64,000 nucleotides of DNA from Microbacterium sorbitolivorans (GCF_003327285.1 NZ_KZ848473.1:434001-498000), one strand, 5' to 3'; shown: positions 37,054 through 47,401, counted from the stretch's first letter. Program-made: numbers and translations. Notes: generated by a model from the sequence alone, not told the origin.

Positions 37054-38390
37054 GCGACGTTCAGCGCGCCGATGCCGTCTACGAGAAGCTTCTCGCGCGT
37101 GCGGGGGAAGCATGGGTAGAACCCCGCCTCGACCGCACCGCGAAGCTGCTCGACTACCTCGATAACCCCCAGCGCACCTATCGCGTCGTGCACGTCACGG
37201 GCACGAACGGCAAGACCTCGACGTCGCGCATGATCGAGTCGCTCATTCGCGCCCACGGCCTGCGCACCGGCCTGTTCACGAGCCCGCACCTCGTGCGTTT
37301 CACCGAGCGGATCCTGATCGACGGCAAGCCGATCTCGGACGAGCGGGTCGCCGAGGCGTGGGACGAGATCGAGCCGTTCCTGCCAATCGTCGACGCCGAG
37401 CTCGAGGCCGACGGCCAGAACCCCATGACGTTCTTCGAGCTCATGACGGTGCTCGCGTTCGTCGCCTGCGCCGACGCACCCGTCGACGTGCTGGTGCTGG
37501 AGGTCGGCATGGGCGGCGCGTGGGACTCGACCAACACCGCCGATGGCGACGTTGCGGTCATCACGCCGGTCGCGATGGACCACGCCGCCCGCCTCGGGAA
37601 CACCCCCGAGGAGATCGCCGAGGTCAAGGCGGGGATCATCAAGCAGGGCGCCCATGTCGTCTCCGCGCACCAGGAGCCGGGCGTCGCCGCGGTCCTCCGC
37701 CGCGTCGCGCAGGAGAAGGGCGCGCAGATCGCCTTCGCGGGCGACGAGTTTGCGCTCACCTCGGCGAAGCTCGCCGTCGGCGGGCAGCTCGTCGAGATCC
37801 GCGGGCTCGCGGGCGCCTACGACGAGGAATACCTGCCGCTCTACGGCCGCCACCAGGGCGAGAACCTCGCGCTCGCGGTCGCCGCGGTCGAGGCCCTCAT
37901 CGGTGGCGGCACGCAGAAGATCGCCGACGATGTGCGCACCGAGGGCTTCGCGAACGCGACCTCGCCCGGCCGGCTGCAGCTCATCGGCACCGAGCCGACG
38001 GTCATCGTCGACGCGGCGCACAACCCGCACGGCGCGACGTCGCTCGCGGCGGCGCTGCAGGAGTACTTCGACTTCGACGAGTGGGGCGTCGTCTTCGGCG
38101 CCATGGGCGACAAAGACATCGCGGGCACGATCGAGCAGCTGCTCCCGATCACGACGCACCTGTTCGCGACCTCGTCGGAGTCCGAGCGAAGCGCGACAGA
38201 GGACGAGGTCGCCGACGCGGCCGAGCAGTTCGGCCTGCACCCGACGGTGCACCCGAACATCATCGACGCGACCGACGCCGCCCGCGAGTGGGCGGCCGAG
38301 GGCGAGAAGCGCGCGATCGTGATCGCCGGATCCATCGTGCTCGGCGGCGAGGCGATCGCGCTCGCCCGCGCGGAGGGGTGGAAGAAGTGA
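37050..38390 (+). CDS. folC: Folylpolyglutamate synthase/dihydrofolate synthase
   Basis: A 446-residue Mur-ligase-like enzyme. It joins glutamate to dihydropteroate and extends the polyglutamate tail of folates, using ATP. The P-loop is [11 protein letters not shown], and further motifs are [29 protein letters not shown], and [12 protein letters not shown]. The start is a GTG (GTGA overlap with the ileS stop) behind AGGAG, so it is coupled to ileS and indirectly to the T-box. It overlaps the DUF4233 gene in the same manner. Confidence 0.95.
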   Translation: MSDVQRADAVYEKLLARAGEAWVEPRLDRTAKLLDYLDNPQRTYRVVHVTGTNGKTSTSRMIESLIRAHGLRTGLFTSPHLVRFTERILIDGKPISDERVAEAWDEIEPFLPIVDAELEADGQNPMTFFELMTVLAFVACADAPVDVLVLEVGMGGAWDSTNTADGDVAVITPVAMDHAARLGNTPEEIAEVKAGIIKQGAHVVSAHQEPGVAAVLRRVAQEKGAQIAFAGDEFALTSAKLAVGGQLVEIRGLAGAYDEEYLPLYGRHQGENLALAVAAVEALIGGGTQKIADDVRTEGFANATSPGRLQLIGTEPTVIVDAAHNPHGATSLAAALQEYFDFDEWGVVFGAMGDKDIAGTIEQLLPITTHLFATSSESERSATEDEVADAAEQFGLHPTVHPNIIDATDAAREWAAEGEKRAIVIAGSIVLGGEAIALARAEGWKK

Positions 38391-38794
38391 CCGACAACAC
38401 GCCCGAGCAGGCGCCCGCGCCGCGCCGGTACCGCACCCTGCCCGAGAAGGTCGGATCCGTCGTTCTCGGATTCGAGTCGATCGTCGTCTTCCTCGCTGGC
38501 CTCGTGATCTTCGGCCTCAGCGCGCTCCCCGAGGGGATCCCGCGCTGGTGGGGCGTCGTCGCCGGATCCGTCGGCTTCGTGATTACCCTCGCGGCGAGCG
38601 GTACCCTGCGCTGGCGATGGGGGCGGATCCTCGGCTGGGCGATCCAGGTCGTCATCGCGCTCGGTGCGATCCTCGTGCCCGCGATCCTGCTCGTGACGAT
38701 CGTCTTCGGGGCGCTCTACGCCTACGCGATGATCGGCGGATCCAAGATCGAGCGTCGCGTGCAGCAGCAGCGCCGTGAGGCCGGCTCGGCCTGA
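38387..38794 (+). CDS. DUF4233 membrane protein
   Basis: A 135-residue protein with three or four membrane helices (about residues 32-47, 54-70 and 81-112). It has a basic C-terminus ([14 protein letters not shown]) and starts with GTG overlapping the folC stop (GTGA). A DUF4233 gene between folC and ndk is a conserved actinobacterial arrangement. The role is unknown. Coupling to folC suggests co-regulation with the synthetase operon. Confidence 0.88.
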   Translation: MTDNTPEQAPAPRRYRTLPEKVGSVVLGFESIVVFLAGLVIFGLSALPEGIPRWWGVVAGSVGFVITLAASGTLRWRWGRILGWAIQVVIALGAILVPAILLVTIVFGALYAYAMIGGSKIERRVQQQRREAGSA

Positions 38795-38837
38795 TCCGGT
38801 AGATTCTTTCCCGCAACCGACCATAGGAAGGCACCTC

Positions 38838-39254
38838 ATGGCCATCGAAGAGACCCTCGTTCTCGTCAAGCCCGACGGCGTTAAGCGTCAGCTCACGGGC
38901 GAGATCCTCTCGCGCATCGAGCGCAAGGGATACGAGATCGTCGACATCCGTAAGTTCACCCCGGAGCGCGAGCTCCTCGCCGCTCACTACGCCGAGCACG
39001 AGGGCAAGCCCTTCTACGAGCCTCTCGTCGAGTTCATGCTCTCGGGCGACGTCGTCGCCGTGCGCGTCGCGGGCAACCGCGTCATTGAGGGCTTCCGCTC
39101 GCTCGCGGGCACGACCGACCCGACGACCGCCGCGCCCGGCACGATCCGTGGCGACCTCGGCCGCGACTGGGGCCTGCAGGTTCAGCAGAACCTCGTGCAC
39201 GGCTCCGACTCGGTCGAGTCGGCGCAGCGCGAGCTCGGCCTCTGGTTCGGCTGA
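38838..39254 (+). CDS. ndk: Nucleoside diphosphate kinase
   Basis: A 138-residue enzyme that equalises nucleoside triphosphate pools by phosphate transfer through a histidine. The N-terminal [17 protein letters not shown], the central Kpn-loop region and the active-site block [16 protein letters not shown] with its phosphohistidine are all present. ATG 38838 has AGGAAG eight bases upstream. A strong terminator follows. Confidence 0.97.
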   Translation: MAIEETLVLVKPDGVKRQLTGEILSRIERKGYEIVDIRKFTPERELLAAHYAEHEGKPFYEPLVEFMLSGDVVAVRVAGNRVIEGFRSLAGTTDPTTAAPGTIRGDLGRDWGLQVQQNLVHGSDSVESAQRELGLWFG

Positions 39255-39266
39255 TACCGCAGACAG

Positions 39267-39302
39267 AAATGACCCCACGCCAACCGGCGTGGGGTCATTT
39301 TG
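39267..39302. terminator. Terminator after ndk
   Basis: The perfect stem AAATGACCCCACGCC/GGCGTGGGGTCATTT with loop AACC runs into TT on the plus strand and into T-rich sequence (ATTTCTGTC) on the minus strand. It serves ndk and the convergent VKOR gene. Confidence 0.9.
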
Positions 39303-39321
39303 CTGTGTGGTGGGCTGTGGC

Positions 39322-39966
39322 TTAGCCGAGCTGCAGAACGTCGTAGAAGATCCAGTCGAGGATCGGCAGCTGGATCATCGCGATGACGGCGATGATGAGG
39401 AACGCCGCCGTCACGATGAGCGGGAGCCACGACATGAGCGTGTTGGCGATGCGCTTCATCTTCTCGCCGAGCGGGATCGCGCCGATCCGCACGCTGTGGA
39501 GCACGACCGCGAAGAACGAGGGGATCGTGACGGCCCACGTCACCATGCACCAGGGGCAGAGGGTGCCGAGCTTGAAGATGCTCTGGTAAATGAGCCAGCA
39601 CACGAAGCCGAAGGCGAAGGTGTGACCGGCGGTGTACAGGATCCAGAACCACTTGCCGAAGCGGGCGCCGGCGAGGATCGCCATGCCGACGACGAGCGGC
39701 GCCGTCCAGCAGATGAGGCCGAGGACGGGGTTCGGGAAGCCGAAGACGGAGCCTTGGGCCGAGTTGAGGTTGACGGTGCACTGCACGATCGGGCTGATGT
39801 CGCAGCTGGCGGCGTGGGTGCCGTTCGGGTCGGCGATGGTCGCCTCGAGCGCGTCAAACTTCTCGATCGTCAGCTGGAACGCCGCGATGAGTCCGACGAC
39901 ACCGGCGATCACGAGCCAGATAGCGAGCGCCGTGGGGCGTTTGGTGGTCTGGGAGGGCATATCCAT
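39322..39966 (-). CDS. Vitamin K epoxide reductase family protein (VKOR)
   Basis: A 214-residue membrane protein with about five helices. Bacterial VKOR reoxidises a DsbA-like thiol oxidase using menaquinone, supporting disulfide formation in exported proteins. The active-site pair is TLCPWCMVTW, and the shuttle loop has SCDISPIVQC. Conserved Ser/Asn in the GSVFGFPNPVLGL stretch also fit. No thioredoxin-like domain is fused, so the partner is encoded elsewhere. ATG 39966 and ATG 39960 are both possible; neither has a clear ribosome-binding site. Confidence 0.93.
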   Translation of the reverse strand: MDMPSQTTKRPTALAIWLVIAGVVGLIAAFQLTIEKFDALEATIADPNGTHAASCDISPIVQCTVNLNSAQGSVFGFPNPVLGLICWTAPLVVGMAILAGARFGKWFWILYTAGHTFAFGFVCWLIYQSIFKLGTLCPWCMVTWAVTIPSFFAVVLHSVRIGAIPLGEKMKRIANTLMSWLPLIVTAAFLIIAVIAMIQLPILDWIFYDVLQLG

Positions 39967-40196
39967 AGTTTCGCACCGAGATGTTAGGTGTGACGCGCCC
40001 GAGTCTGTCAGATAAGCCAGAAACACGTGATGAGCCACGGAAGTGCGATAATGGCCGGAGAAGACTTCGGAGCAATGGCTGCTCCGCGCGGTCGGCGTCG
40101 GGTACGACGCGATCGCAGAATGATGAGACGTTGTCGCGCGACGCGCAGTGCAACACGAACGTAACGGGCACGGCCCGTGCAGGGAGTTCGCAAGAA

Positions 40197-42473
40197 ATGG
40201 CTGAAGAGACGAGTAACCAGACGGAGTCGCCGGACGAGGCTGCGGCCGTCGAAGAGATGACGCAGGCCACGGACGAGGCCGACGAGTCGTCGACAGATGA
40301 GGCCGCCGAGGCCGCAAACGATGAGAAGAGCACCGAGATCCCCACGGCCGTGAGCCTGGGCCTGATCGAGGAGAACTTCGTGTCGCGTGTGTCGACCGCG
40401 CTGAAGTTCCACGCGCCCGACGTCAGCCTGTTCCCGCCCCTTCCGTTCTTCGAGGCATCGCACTCGGACGACGAGGGCGAGAGCGAGACGGGTAACCGCT
40501 CGTCGCGTCGCCGTCGTCGTCGCCCCTCGGCGAGCGACGAGGAGCGCCACGAGCCACGCCAGCGCGTCGTCGAGGTCATCACCGAGCCGCAGCGCATCAA
40601 GGGCTCGACGCGCCTCGAGGCGAAGAAGCAGCGCCGCCGTGACGGCCGCGACGCGGGCCGACGCCGCAGCGTCGTGACCGAGGCCGAGTTCCTCGCGCGC
40701 CGCGAGGCCGTCGACCGCCAGATGATCGTGCGCTCGAAGCAGGGCCGCACCCAGATCGGCGTGCTGGAAGACGGCGTGCTCGTCGAGCACTACGTCGCCC
40801 GCGCGCAGGAGGCGTCGCTGATCGGCAACGTCTACCATGGCCGCGTGCAGAACGTGCTGCCCTCGATGGAGGCCGCCTTCGTCGACATCGGCCGCGGCCG
40901 CAACGCGGTGCTCTACTCGGGCGAGGTCGACTGGGACGCCGTCGAGACGGGCAACCAGCCCCGCCGCATCGAGCTCGCGCTCAAGCAGGGCGACAAGGTT
41001 CTCGTGCAGGTCACGAAGGATCCGGTCGGCCACAAGGGCGCCCGCCTGACGAGCCAGATCTCGCTCCCCGGCCGCTACCTCGTGTACGTGCCCGGCGGAT
41101 CCATGAACGGCATCTCCCGCAAGCTGCCGGACACCGAGCGCGCGCGCCTCAAGAAGATCCTGAAGAAGATCCTCCCCGAGCACGCCGGCGTCATCGTCCG
41201 CACGGCCGCCGAGGGTGCGACGGAGGAGCAGCTCACGCGCGACGTGCAGCACCTCGCGCAGCAGTGGGAGCACATCCAGAAGCAGGTCGAGAAGGGCAAC
41301 GCGCCCGCGATGCTGCACTCGGAGCCCGACCTGCTCGTCAAGATCGTCCGCGACGTCTTCAACGAAGACTTCCAGAAGATGATCATCCAGGGCGGCGAGT
41401 CGTACGACACGATCACGCGCTACCTCGAATCGGTCGCGCCCGACCTGCTCGAGCGCGTCGAGAAGTACGAGGGCGACAACGACCCCTTCGACGAGTTCCG
41501 CATCACGGAGCAGATCGAGAAGGCGCTCGACCGCAAGGCCTGGCTGCCGTCGGGCGGTTCGCTCGTCATCGACCGCACCGAGGCCATGACGGTCATCGAC
41601 GTCAACACGGGTAAGTTCGTCGGATCCGGCGGAAACCTCGAAGAGACCGTCACGAAGAACAACCTGGAGGCCGCGGAGGAGATCGTCCGCCAGCTGCGCC
41701 TGCGCGACATCGGCGGCATCATCGTCGTCGACTTCATCGACATGGTGCTCGAGTCGAACCGCGACCTCGTGCTGCGCCGCCTCATCGAGTGCCTGAGCCG
41801 CGACCGCACGAAGCACCAGGTCGCCGAGGTCACCTCGCTCGGCCTCGTGCAGATGACCCGCAAGAAGATCGGCCTCGGCCTGCTCGAGACGTTCAGCGAG
41901 CCCTGCGAGGTCTGCGCCGGCCGCGGCGTGGTCGTGCACCACGACCCCGTCATGAAGCACCGTCAGACGGCGCCCGCGAAGCGCACGCGTGGCGGCGCCG
42001 CGAACAAGCCCCGCCAGAACAACGCCCCGGCGAAGCCCGAGCCCGCCCCGGAGAAACCCGACACGTCGGCGCACGTCAACACCGCGGGCGCCAAGTCGGC
42101 CCTCGCGAAGATCGCCGCCTCGACGCTCGAGCACCACGACGAGCCGGCTCCCGTCGTTCCGGCCGTGGCGCCGCGATCGCTCGACCAGCTGGCCGGCGTG
42201 CTGCCGGAGGGTCCGCGTGGCGGCGCCCAGGCCGAGCCCGAGGAGCGCCCGCGCAAGCCGCGCCGCCGCCGCGCGAGCGACGCGGGCGGATCCACCACCT
42301 CCTCGACGACGCAGAGCGCCGCGAACGACCCGACCGACCTGCTCGCGTCGGTGCTGAACGCGCTGCCCGAGCCGAAGGCCCCGGGTCAGGGCCGCTCGCG
42401 CCGCCGCGTGACCACCGCCGCCCTGACGGGCACGGCCGTGAACGTGGCCCCGGTCGCCTCGGACGACAAGTAA
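40197..42473 (+). CDS. rne: Ribonuclease E/G family protein
   Basis: A 758-residue endoribonuclease that starts mRNA decay and trims rRNA. The catalytic core has an S1 domain (GNVYHGRVQNVLPSMEAAFV, near residue 205) interrupted by the FLA-RND-type region. The metal-binding aspartates lie in MTVIDVNTGKF and IIVVDFIDM. The zinc-link CEVCAGRG mediates dimer pairing. The first 90 residues are acidic, then comes an Arg-rich stretch, and the C-terminal 130 residues are disordered and Ala/Pro/Arg-rich. This order, with long arms at both ends, is typical of actinobacterial RNase E. GGGAG lies about 10 bases before the ATG. Confidence 0.94.
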   Translation: MAEETSNQTESPDEAAAVEEMTQATDEADESSTDEAAEAANDEKSTEIPTAVSLGLIEENFVSRVSTALKFHAPDVSLFPPLPFFEASHSDDEGESETGNRSSRRRRRRPSASDEERHEPRQRVVEVITEPQRIKGSTRLEAKKQRRRDGRDAGRRRSVVTEAEFLARREAVDRQMIVRSKQGRTQIGVLEDGVLVEHYVARAQEASLIGNVYHGRVQNVLPSMEAAFVDIGRGRNAVLYSGEVDWDAVETGNQPRRIELALKQGDKVLVQVTKDPVGHKGARLTSQISLPGRYLVYVPGGSMNGISRKLPDTERARLKKILKKILPEHAGVIVRTAAEGATEEQLTRDVQHLAQQWEHIQKQVEKGNAPAMLHSEPDLLVKIVRDVFNEDFQKMIIQGGESYDTITRYLESVAPDLLERVEKYEGDNDPFDEFRITEQIEKALDRKAWLPSGGSLVIDRTEAMTVIDVNTGKFVGSGGNLEETVTKNNLEAAEEIVRQLRLRDIGGIIVVDFIDMVLESNRDLVLRRLIECLSRDRTKHQVAEVTSLGLVQMTRKKIGLGLLETFSEPCEVCAGRGVVVHHDPVMKHRQTAPAKRTRGGAANKPRQNNAPAKPEPAPEKPDTSAHVNTAGAKSALAKIAASTLEHHDEPAPVVPAVAPRSLDQLAGVLPEGPRGGAQAEPEERPRKPRRRRASDAGGSTTSSTTQSAANDPTDLLASVLNALPEPKAPGQGRSRRRVTTAALTGTAVNVAPVASDDK

Positions 42474-42479
42474 GTAACG

Positions 42480-42779
42480 CTAGCGGGATCGCCCCGGGCC
42501 GCCCTCGTGGCGCCCGGGGCGATCTTTCGCCCGCACGCGCAACCCCGACGCGATGAGGGCGCGCGTGAGCTCACCGCTCGACACGCGCGTGGCGCCCGCC
42601 GCGACGAGCTCGTCGATCATCTCTTCGGGAACGTCGTAGTGATCGAGGTCGAAGGCGCGGGGCGGCACGCCGGCGTGGTCGGCAAAGGCGTGGAGCTCGG
42701 CGAGGCTCTCGTCGCTGACGAGGTGCGACCAGAGGCGTCCGTGCGCGGGCCACAGGGGAGTGTCGACGAGGATGGTCAT
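42480..42779 (-). CDS. DUF4031 domain protein
   Basis: A 99-residue protein beginning MTILVDTPLWPAHGRLWSHL, the DUF4031 signature. Further conserved blocks are LVSDESLAELHAFADHAG and FDLDHYDVPEEM. Function unknown; the compact His/Asp/Trp-rich motif suggests metal or nucleotide binding (inference). ATG 42791 is a four-codon-longer alternative. The last 15 codons are formed by the rne terminator hairpin read in antisense (42487-42524), which explains the Arg/Gly/Pro-rich tail. Confidence 0.85.
   Translation of the reverse strand: MTILVDTPLWPAHGRLWSHLVSDESLAELHAFADHAGVPPRAFDLDHYDVPEEMIDELVAAGATRVSSGELTRALIASGLRVRAKDRPGRHEGGPGRSR
42487..42527 (+). terminator. rne terminator embedded in the end of the DUF4031 gene
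   Basis: The perfect 13-bp stem GATCGCCCCGGGC/GCCCGGGGCGATC with a 12-base loop is followed by TTTCG. It starts 14 bases after the rne stop and lies inside the coding end of the convergent gene. Confidence 0.85.
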
Positions 42780-42854
42780 GTCTGTCAGCATATTCTCGAC
42801 GAATTCACGCGACGCGCCGCCCCAATTGATTGGGCCATCGCGCCGGATGTCAGG

Positions 42855-43054
42855 TAAAGTATCTCTTTGGCGCGTCTCCATGTCGTGCGCTCACCCACTG
42901 GCGGCACGACACACACCATACTTTGGGGAAGCGCCACGCACCTCCAGTGCGTAAAGGATCGTGGACGGCTCTGTTCCCTCGGAGCTCGATACGCCAAGGT
43001 TTCCCGTGAGATTCGGATGTCCAGTAGGGCATCCCCAATGAAACAGGTATCAAC
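42855..43054 (+). promoter_or_regulatory. Structured leader of rplU-rpmA
   Basis: TAAAGT (42855-42860) is a good -10 box, with TTGGGC 19 bases upstream. The roughly 190-base leader that follows holds several stems: GTCGTGC/GCACGAC, ACGCAC/GTGCGT, and GGATGTCC/GGGCATCC just before the L21 start. The layout suggests an autogenous ribosomal-protein leader, analogous to known L21 leaders of Firmicutes. Similarity to a named RNA family was not tested. Confidence 0.5.
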
Positions 43055-43363
43055 GTGGTTTACGCAGTTGTTCGCGCCGGTGGCCGGCAGGAGAAGGTCG
43101 AGGTTGGCTCGATCATTACGCTCGACCGTGTCCAGGCCGCCGAGGGTGAGTCGATCGAGCTGCCCGCCGTTCTCTTCGTCGACGGCGCTGCTGTGACGAC
43201 CGACGCCGAGGCTCTCGCCAAGGTCAAGGTCACGGCCGAGGTTCTGAACGACCTTCGCGGTCCGAAGATCGTCATCCAGAAGTACAAGAACAAGACCGGT
43301 TACAAGAAGCGCCAGGGTCACCGTCAGGACCTGACCCGCGTCAAGATCACCGGCATCAAGTAA
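43055..43363 (+). CDS. rplU: 50S ribosomal protein L21
   Basis: A 102-residue protein starting with GTG ([17 protein letters not shown]), the invariant L21 N-terminus. The C-terminal [19 protein letters not shown] is the rRNA-binding block. The start has only a weak AGG upstream and sits next to a hairpin, consistent with leader control. It is followed 21 bases later by rpmA. Confidence 0.97.
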   Translation: MVYAVVRAGGRQEKVEVGSIITLDRVQAAEGESIELPAVLFVDGAAVTTDAEALAKVKVTAEVLNDLRGPKIVIQKYKNKTGYKKRQGHRQDLTRVKITGIK

Positions 43364-43384
43364 TTCGCGAGAAGAGGCTAAGAG

Positions 43385-43642
43385 ATGGCACATAAGAAGG
43401 GCGCAAGCTCCACCCGTAACGGTCGTGACTCGAACGCGCAGCGCCTCGGCGTGAAGCGCTTCGGCGGCCAGGAAGTCAACGCCGGCGAGATCCTCGTCCG
43501 CCAGCGTGGCACCCACTTCCACCCCGGCGCCAACGTTGGCCGCGGTGGCGACGACACGCTGTTCGCTCTTGCAGCGGGCGCTGTCGAGTTCGGTTCCAAG
43601 GGCGGCCGCAAGGTCGTCAACGTGGTGGCCGCCGCCGAGTAA
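43385..43642 (+). CDS. rpmA: 50S ribosomal protein L27
   Basis: An 85-residue protein beginning [20 protein letters not shown], the standard L27 N-terminus reaching towards the peptidyl-transferase centre. It has no cleavable N-terminal extension of the Firmicutes type. AAGAGG lies eight bases before the ATG. It is the second gene of the rplU operon and ends at a strong terminator. Confidence 0.97.
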   Translation: MAHKKGASSTRNGRDSNAQRLGVKRFGGQEVNAGEILVRQRGTHFHPGANVGRGGDDTLFALAAGAVEFGSKGGRKVVNVVAAAE

Positions 43643-43664
43643 TTCTCGCGGACACTTCGCTTGG

Positions 43665-43695
43665 AACGGGGGCGGGCTGAAGCCCGCCCCCGTTT
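43665..43695 (+). terminator. Terminator after rpmA
   Basis: The perfect 13-bp stem AACGGGGGCGGGC/GCCCGCCCCCGTT with loop TGAA ends in TTTCG. It separates rplU-rpmA from obg-proB-proA. Confidence 0.88.
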
Positions 43696-43729
43696 CGCGT
43701 TATCTCGAATCTTTCACTGAAGAGGCACC

Positions 43730-45247
43730 ATGGTCACGTTCGTCGATGAAGTCACGCTCCACCTGAAGGCGGGAAGCGGCGGCAATGGCTGCGTTTCCGT
43801 GCGCCGCGAGAAGTTCAAGCCGCTCGCCGGCCCCGACGGCGGAAACGGCGGTGACGGCGGCGACATCGTTCTCGTTTCCGACCCCCAGACGACGACGCTG
43901 CTCGCGTACCACTTTTCGCAGCACCGCAAGTCGGAAAACGGCGGCTTCGGCATGGGCGACATGCGTCACGGCCACAAGGGCCAGACCATGGAGCTGCCCG
44001 TGCCCGTGGGCACCGTGATCAAGGATCCGTCGGGCGAGGTACTCGCCGACTTCAGCGAGCCCGGCATGCGCTTCATCGTCGCGCCGGGCGGTCAGGGCGG
44101 CCTGGGTAACGCCGCGCTCGCGTCGCAGAAGCGCAAGGCACCCGGATTCGCCCTGCTCGGCACCGAGGGCTGGGAGGGTGACGTCGTCCTCGAGCTCAAG
44201 ACGCTCGCCGACGTCGCGCTCGTGGGTTACCCGTCGGCCGGCAAGTCGAGCCTCATCGCCGCGATCTCGGCCGCGCGCCCGAAGATCGCCGACTATCCCT
44301 TCACGACCCTTCACCCGAACCTGGGCGTCGTGCAGGCCGGCGACGTGCGTTACACCGTCGCCGATGTGCCGGGCCTCATCGAGGGCGCGAGCGAGGGACG
44401 TGGCCTGGGCCTCGAGTTCCTGCGCCACATCGAGCGTTGCACCGCGCTCGTGCACGTGCTCGACTGCGCCACGCTCGAGCCGGGCCGCGACCCGCTGAGC
44501 GACCTCGAGGTGATCCGCGCCGAGCTCGCGAACTACGAGGTTCCCGAGGGCCAGGTGCCGCTTCTCGAGCGCCCGCAGATCGTCGTGCTCAACAAGATCG
44601 ACGTGCCCGAGGCCGAGGAGCTCGCGGAGTTCGTGCGCGCCGACATCGAGGCGCTCGGCTACCGCGTGTTCGAGGTCTCGACCGTTGCGCGCCGCGGCCT
44701 GCGCGAGCTGACCTACGCCCTCGGCGAGATCGTCGAGCATCAACGCGTGACCTCGCCCGTCGAGGCCCCAGCCGAACGCGTGATTATCCGCCCCAAGGGC
44801 TCGGAGAAGGACTTCACGATCGTCAAGGAGGGCGGCTCGTACGGCACGTTCTTCCGCATCCGCGGCGAGAAGCCGGAGCGCTGGGTCAAGCAGACCGACT
44901 TCAACAACGAAGAGGCCGTGGGCTACCTCGCCGACCGCTTCGAGAAGATCGGCGTCGAGGACGCCCTGTACCGCGCAGGCGCGACGCCGGGCGCGACCGT
45001 CGTCGTCGGCGACGAAGACATGGTGTTCGACTGGGATCCGTCGCTGACGTCGGTCGCCGAGCTCACGCAGGCGCCCCGCGGCACGGATCCGCGACTCGAG
45101 GGCAACCGCAGGCGCACGACCACCGAGCGCCGCGACGCATACAAGGCGCGCCAGGACGCCCGCACGATCGAGCGCGCCCTCGAGGAGGAGCGCCGCCTCG
45201 CTCGCCAGGACGACGATGGCGAGGAGTACCTGGGAGCAGGCGAATGA
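43730..45247 (+). CDS. obgE: GTPase Obg/CgtA
   Basis: A 505-residue essential GTPase linked to 50S assembly and stress signalling. The glycine-rich Obg fold comes first ([23 protein letters not shown]). The G domain has [21 protein letters not shown] and NKID. The C-terminal OCT domain (about 345-425) is present. The final 70 residues are charged ([17 protein letters not shown]). It overlaps proB by four bases (ATGA), so translation is coupled. Confidence 0.97.
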   Translation: MVTFVDEVTLHLKAGSGGNGCVSVRREKFKPLAGPDGGNGGDGGDIVLVSDPQTTTLLAYHFSQHRKSENGGFGMGDMRHGHKGQTMELPVPVGTVIKDPSGEVLADFSEPGMRFIVAPGGQGGLGNAALASQKRKAPGFALLGTEGWEGDVVLELKTLADVALVGYPSAGKSSLIAAISAARPKIADYPFTTLHPNLGVVQAGDVRYTVADVPGLIEGASEGRGLGLEFLRHIERCTALVHVLDCATLEPGRDPLSDLEVIRAELANYEVPEGQVPLLERPQIVVLNKIDVPEAEELAEFVRADIEALGYRVFEVSTVARRGLRELTYALGEIVEHQRVTSPVEAPAERVIIRPKGSEKDFTIVKEGGSYGTFFRIRGEKPERWVKQTDFNNEEAVGYLADRFEKIGVEDALYRAGATPGATVVVGDEDMVFDWDPSLTSVAELTQAPRGTDPRLEGNRRRTTTERRDAYKARQDARTIERALEEERRLARQDDDGEEYLGAGE

Positions 45248-46080
45248 CCGCCTACTCGCGCGGCGAGATTGCGACCGCCAAGCGGATCGTCGTCAAGGTC
45301 GGCTCGTCGTCGATCAGCGGCGACTCGACGTGGCGGATCGACCCGCTGGTCGACGCCCTCGCCGCCGCGCGTGCGCGCGGGCAGGAGGTCATCCTCGTGT
45401 CGTCGGGCGCTATCGCGACCGCCCTCTCGCTCATCGACTTCGGTGAGACGCGCCCCAACGACCTCGCGTCGCAGCAGGCCGCCGCGGCCGTGGGCCAGAA
45501 CGTGCTCATGTGGCGCTGGCAGTCGAGCCTCGACCGACACCGCATCCTCGCCGGTCAGGTGCTCGTCACGCTGAGCGACATGCAGAACGACACGCCGCGC
45601 CAGAACGCGCGCCGCGCGATCGACCGCATGCTGGCGCTCGGGGTCCTCCCGATCGTGAACGAGAACGACACCGTCGCGACGCACGAGATTCGCTTCGGCG
45701 ATAACGACCGCCTCTCGGCCCTCGTCGCGCACCTCATGAAGGCCGACGCGCTCGTGCTGCTGAGCGACATCACGGCGCTCTACACGGCGCCGCCAGACCG
45801 CCCCGACTCGCGCCCGATCGACACGATCGCGGCCGGCGACGACCTCTCGCGCTTCGAGTTCGGTGGCAAGGTCGTCAACAGCGTCGGAACCGGGGGAGCG
45901 GCCACGAAGGCGACCGCGGCCCGTCTGGCGCAGGATAATGGGATCGGTGCGCTCGTGACGAGCGCGGACAACATCGGCGCCGCCCTCGCGGGCGAACACG
46001 TCGGTACGTGGTTCGCGCCGGCCCCGAGCGCCGAGCCCCGCACGGACGTGCTGTCCGTGATTCTTCACGACGAGGAGTGA
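45244..46080 (+). CDS. proB: Glutamate 5-kinase
   Basis: A 278-residue amino-acid kinase for the first step of proline synthesis. Motifs are [39 protein letters not shown] and [12 protein letters not shown]. The C-terminal PUA domain found in E. coli ProB is absent, so this is the short form; loss of PUA can alter proline feedback (family knowledge). It begins inside the obg stop and ends two bases before proA. Confidence 0.96.
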   Translation: MTAYSRGEIATAKRIVVKVGSSSISGDSTWRIDPLVDALAAARARGQEVILVSSGAIATALSLIDFGETRPNDLASQQAAAAVGQNVLMWRWQSSLDRHRILAGQVLVTLSDMQNDTPRQNARRAIDRMLALGVLPIVNENDTVATHEIRFGDNDRLSALVAHLMKADALVLLSDITALYTAPPDRPDSRPIDTIAAGDDLSRFEFGGKVVNSVGTGGAATKATAARLAQDNGIGALVTSADNIGAALAGEHVGTWFAPAPSAEPRTDVLSVILHDEE

Positions 46081-46082
46081 CC

Positions 46083-47336
46083 ATGACGGCTTCAGTGATC
46101 GAGGAGCGCTTCCGCGCCGCCAAGCAGGCATCGCGACACGTTGCACGCCTGACGAGCGCGCAGAAGGCCGAGGCGCTCGTCGCGATCGCTGACGCCCTCG
46201 AGGCGCAGAGCGAGCGGATCATCGCCGCCAACGCCGAGGACCTCCAGCGCGGGCGCGACAACAACATCGGCGACTCGCTGCTCGACCGCCTCGCGCTCGA
46301 CGCCGCGCGCGTCTCCGCGCTCGCGGACGCGACGCGCGAGGTCGCCTCGCTCCCGGATCCGGTGGGCGAGATCGTGCGCGGCTCGAGGCTCGCGAACGGG
46401 GTGCGCCTCGAGCAGATCCGCGTGCCGTTCGGCGTTGTCGGCGCGATCTACGAGGCGCGCCCGAACGTGACCGTCGACATCGCGGCGCTCGCGCTGCGAT
46501 CGGGCAACGCGTCGGTGCTCCGCGGCGGCAGCGCCGCGCTCAGCTCGAACATGGTGCTCGTCGACGTGATGCGCGAGGCCCTCGCGGGCATCGGCATCGA
46601 TCGCGACGCGATCCAGACCGTCGACGACTTCGGCCGCGACGGCGCCAACGCGCTCATGACGGGTCGGGGCTTCATCGACGTGCTCGTGCCCCGCGGATCC
46701 GCGGCGCTGATCGAGACGGTCGTGACGACCTCGACCGTGCCGGTCATCGAGACCGGTGCCGGCAACGTGCACGTCGTGCTCGACTCGACGGCGCCCGACG
46801 ACTGGGCGCGCGACATCACGGTCAACTCGAAGACGCACCGCCCGAGCGTCTGCAACTCGGCCGAGAGCGTGCTGATCCTGCGCGACGCGGCCGAGCGGCT
46901 CGTGCCGCTCGTCGGATCCGCGCTGCAGGACGCGGGCGTCACGATCCACGGCGACGAGACGGTGCGCGGCCTGCTGGGCGGCGTCGTCGAGGCGACGGAG
47001 GAGGACTGGGAGACCGAGTACCTCACGCTCGACATCGCCATGAAGGTCGTTGACACGCTCGATGAGGCGATGGATCACATCGCCCGCTACAGCACGCACC
47101 ACACCGAGACGATCGTCACGACCGACGTGCGCAACGCCGAGCGCTTCCTCTCCGAGGTCGACTCCGCGGCCGTCTACGTGAACACGTCGACGCGCTTCAC
47201 CGACGGCGGCGAGTACGGTTTCGGCGCCGAGGTGGGCATCTCGACGCAGAAACTCCACGCCCGCGGGCCGATGGGACTGCCCGAACTCACGAGCACGAAG
47301 TGGGTCGGCAGGGGCGCTGGGCAGGTTCGTCGCTAA
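46083..47336 (+). CDS. proA: Glutamate-5-semialdehyde dehydrogenase (gamma-glutamyl phosphate reductase)
   Basis: A 417-residue NADPH-dependent dehydrogenase for the second step of proline synthesis. The catalytic cysteine lies in HRPSVCNSAESVL, and other family blocks are VIYEARPNVTVDIA, LRGGSAAL and the C-terminal FGAEVGISTQKLHARGPMG. ATG 46083 is directly behind GAGGAG spanning the proB stop. With proB it gives a linked pathway; proC is not in the window. Confidence 0.97.
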   Translation: MTASVIEERFRAAKQASRHVARLTSAQKAEALVAIADALEAQSERIIAANAEDLQRGRDNNIGDSLLDRLALDAARVSALADATREVASLPDPVGEIVRGSRLANGVRLEQIRVPFGVVGAIYEARPNVTVDIAALALRSGNASVLRGGSAALSSNMVLVDVMREALAGIGIDRDAIQTVDDFGRDGANALMTGRGFIDVLVPRGSAALIETVVTTSTVPVIETGAGNVHVVLDSTAPDDWARDITVNSKTHRPSVCNSAESVLILRDAAERLVPLVGSALQDAGVTIHGDETVRGLLGGVVEATEEDWETEYLTLDIAMKVVDTLDEAMDHIARYSTHHTETIVTTDVRNAERFLSEVDSAAVYVNTSTRFTDGGEYGFGAEVGISTQKLHARGPMGLPELTSTKWVGRGAGQVRR

Positions 47337-47401
47337 CAGGCTTCACCAGCGCCACAGGATAAGCTGGATCCACACACGTTTTTCCTCTGAACGGAGTCAG
47401 G

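Noticed and set aside
33640..37113. A 1157-codon minus-strand open frame opposite ileS
   Set aside because: It mirrors ileS codon by codon and has no recognisable motif or ribosome-binding site. High third-position GC removes antisense stops.
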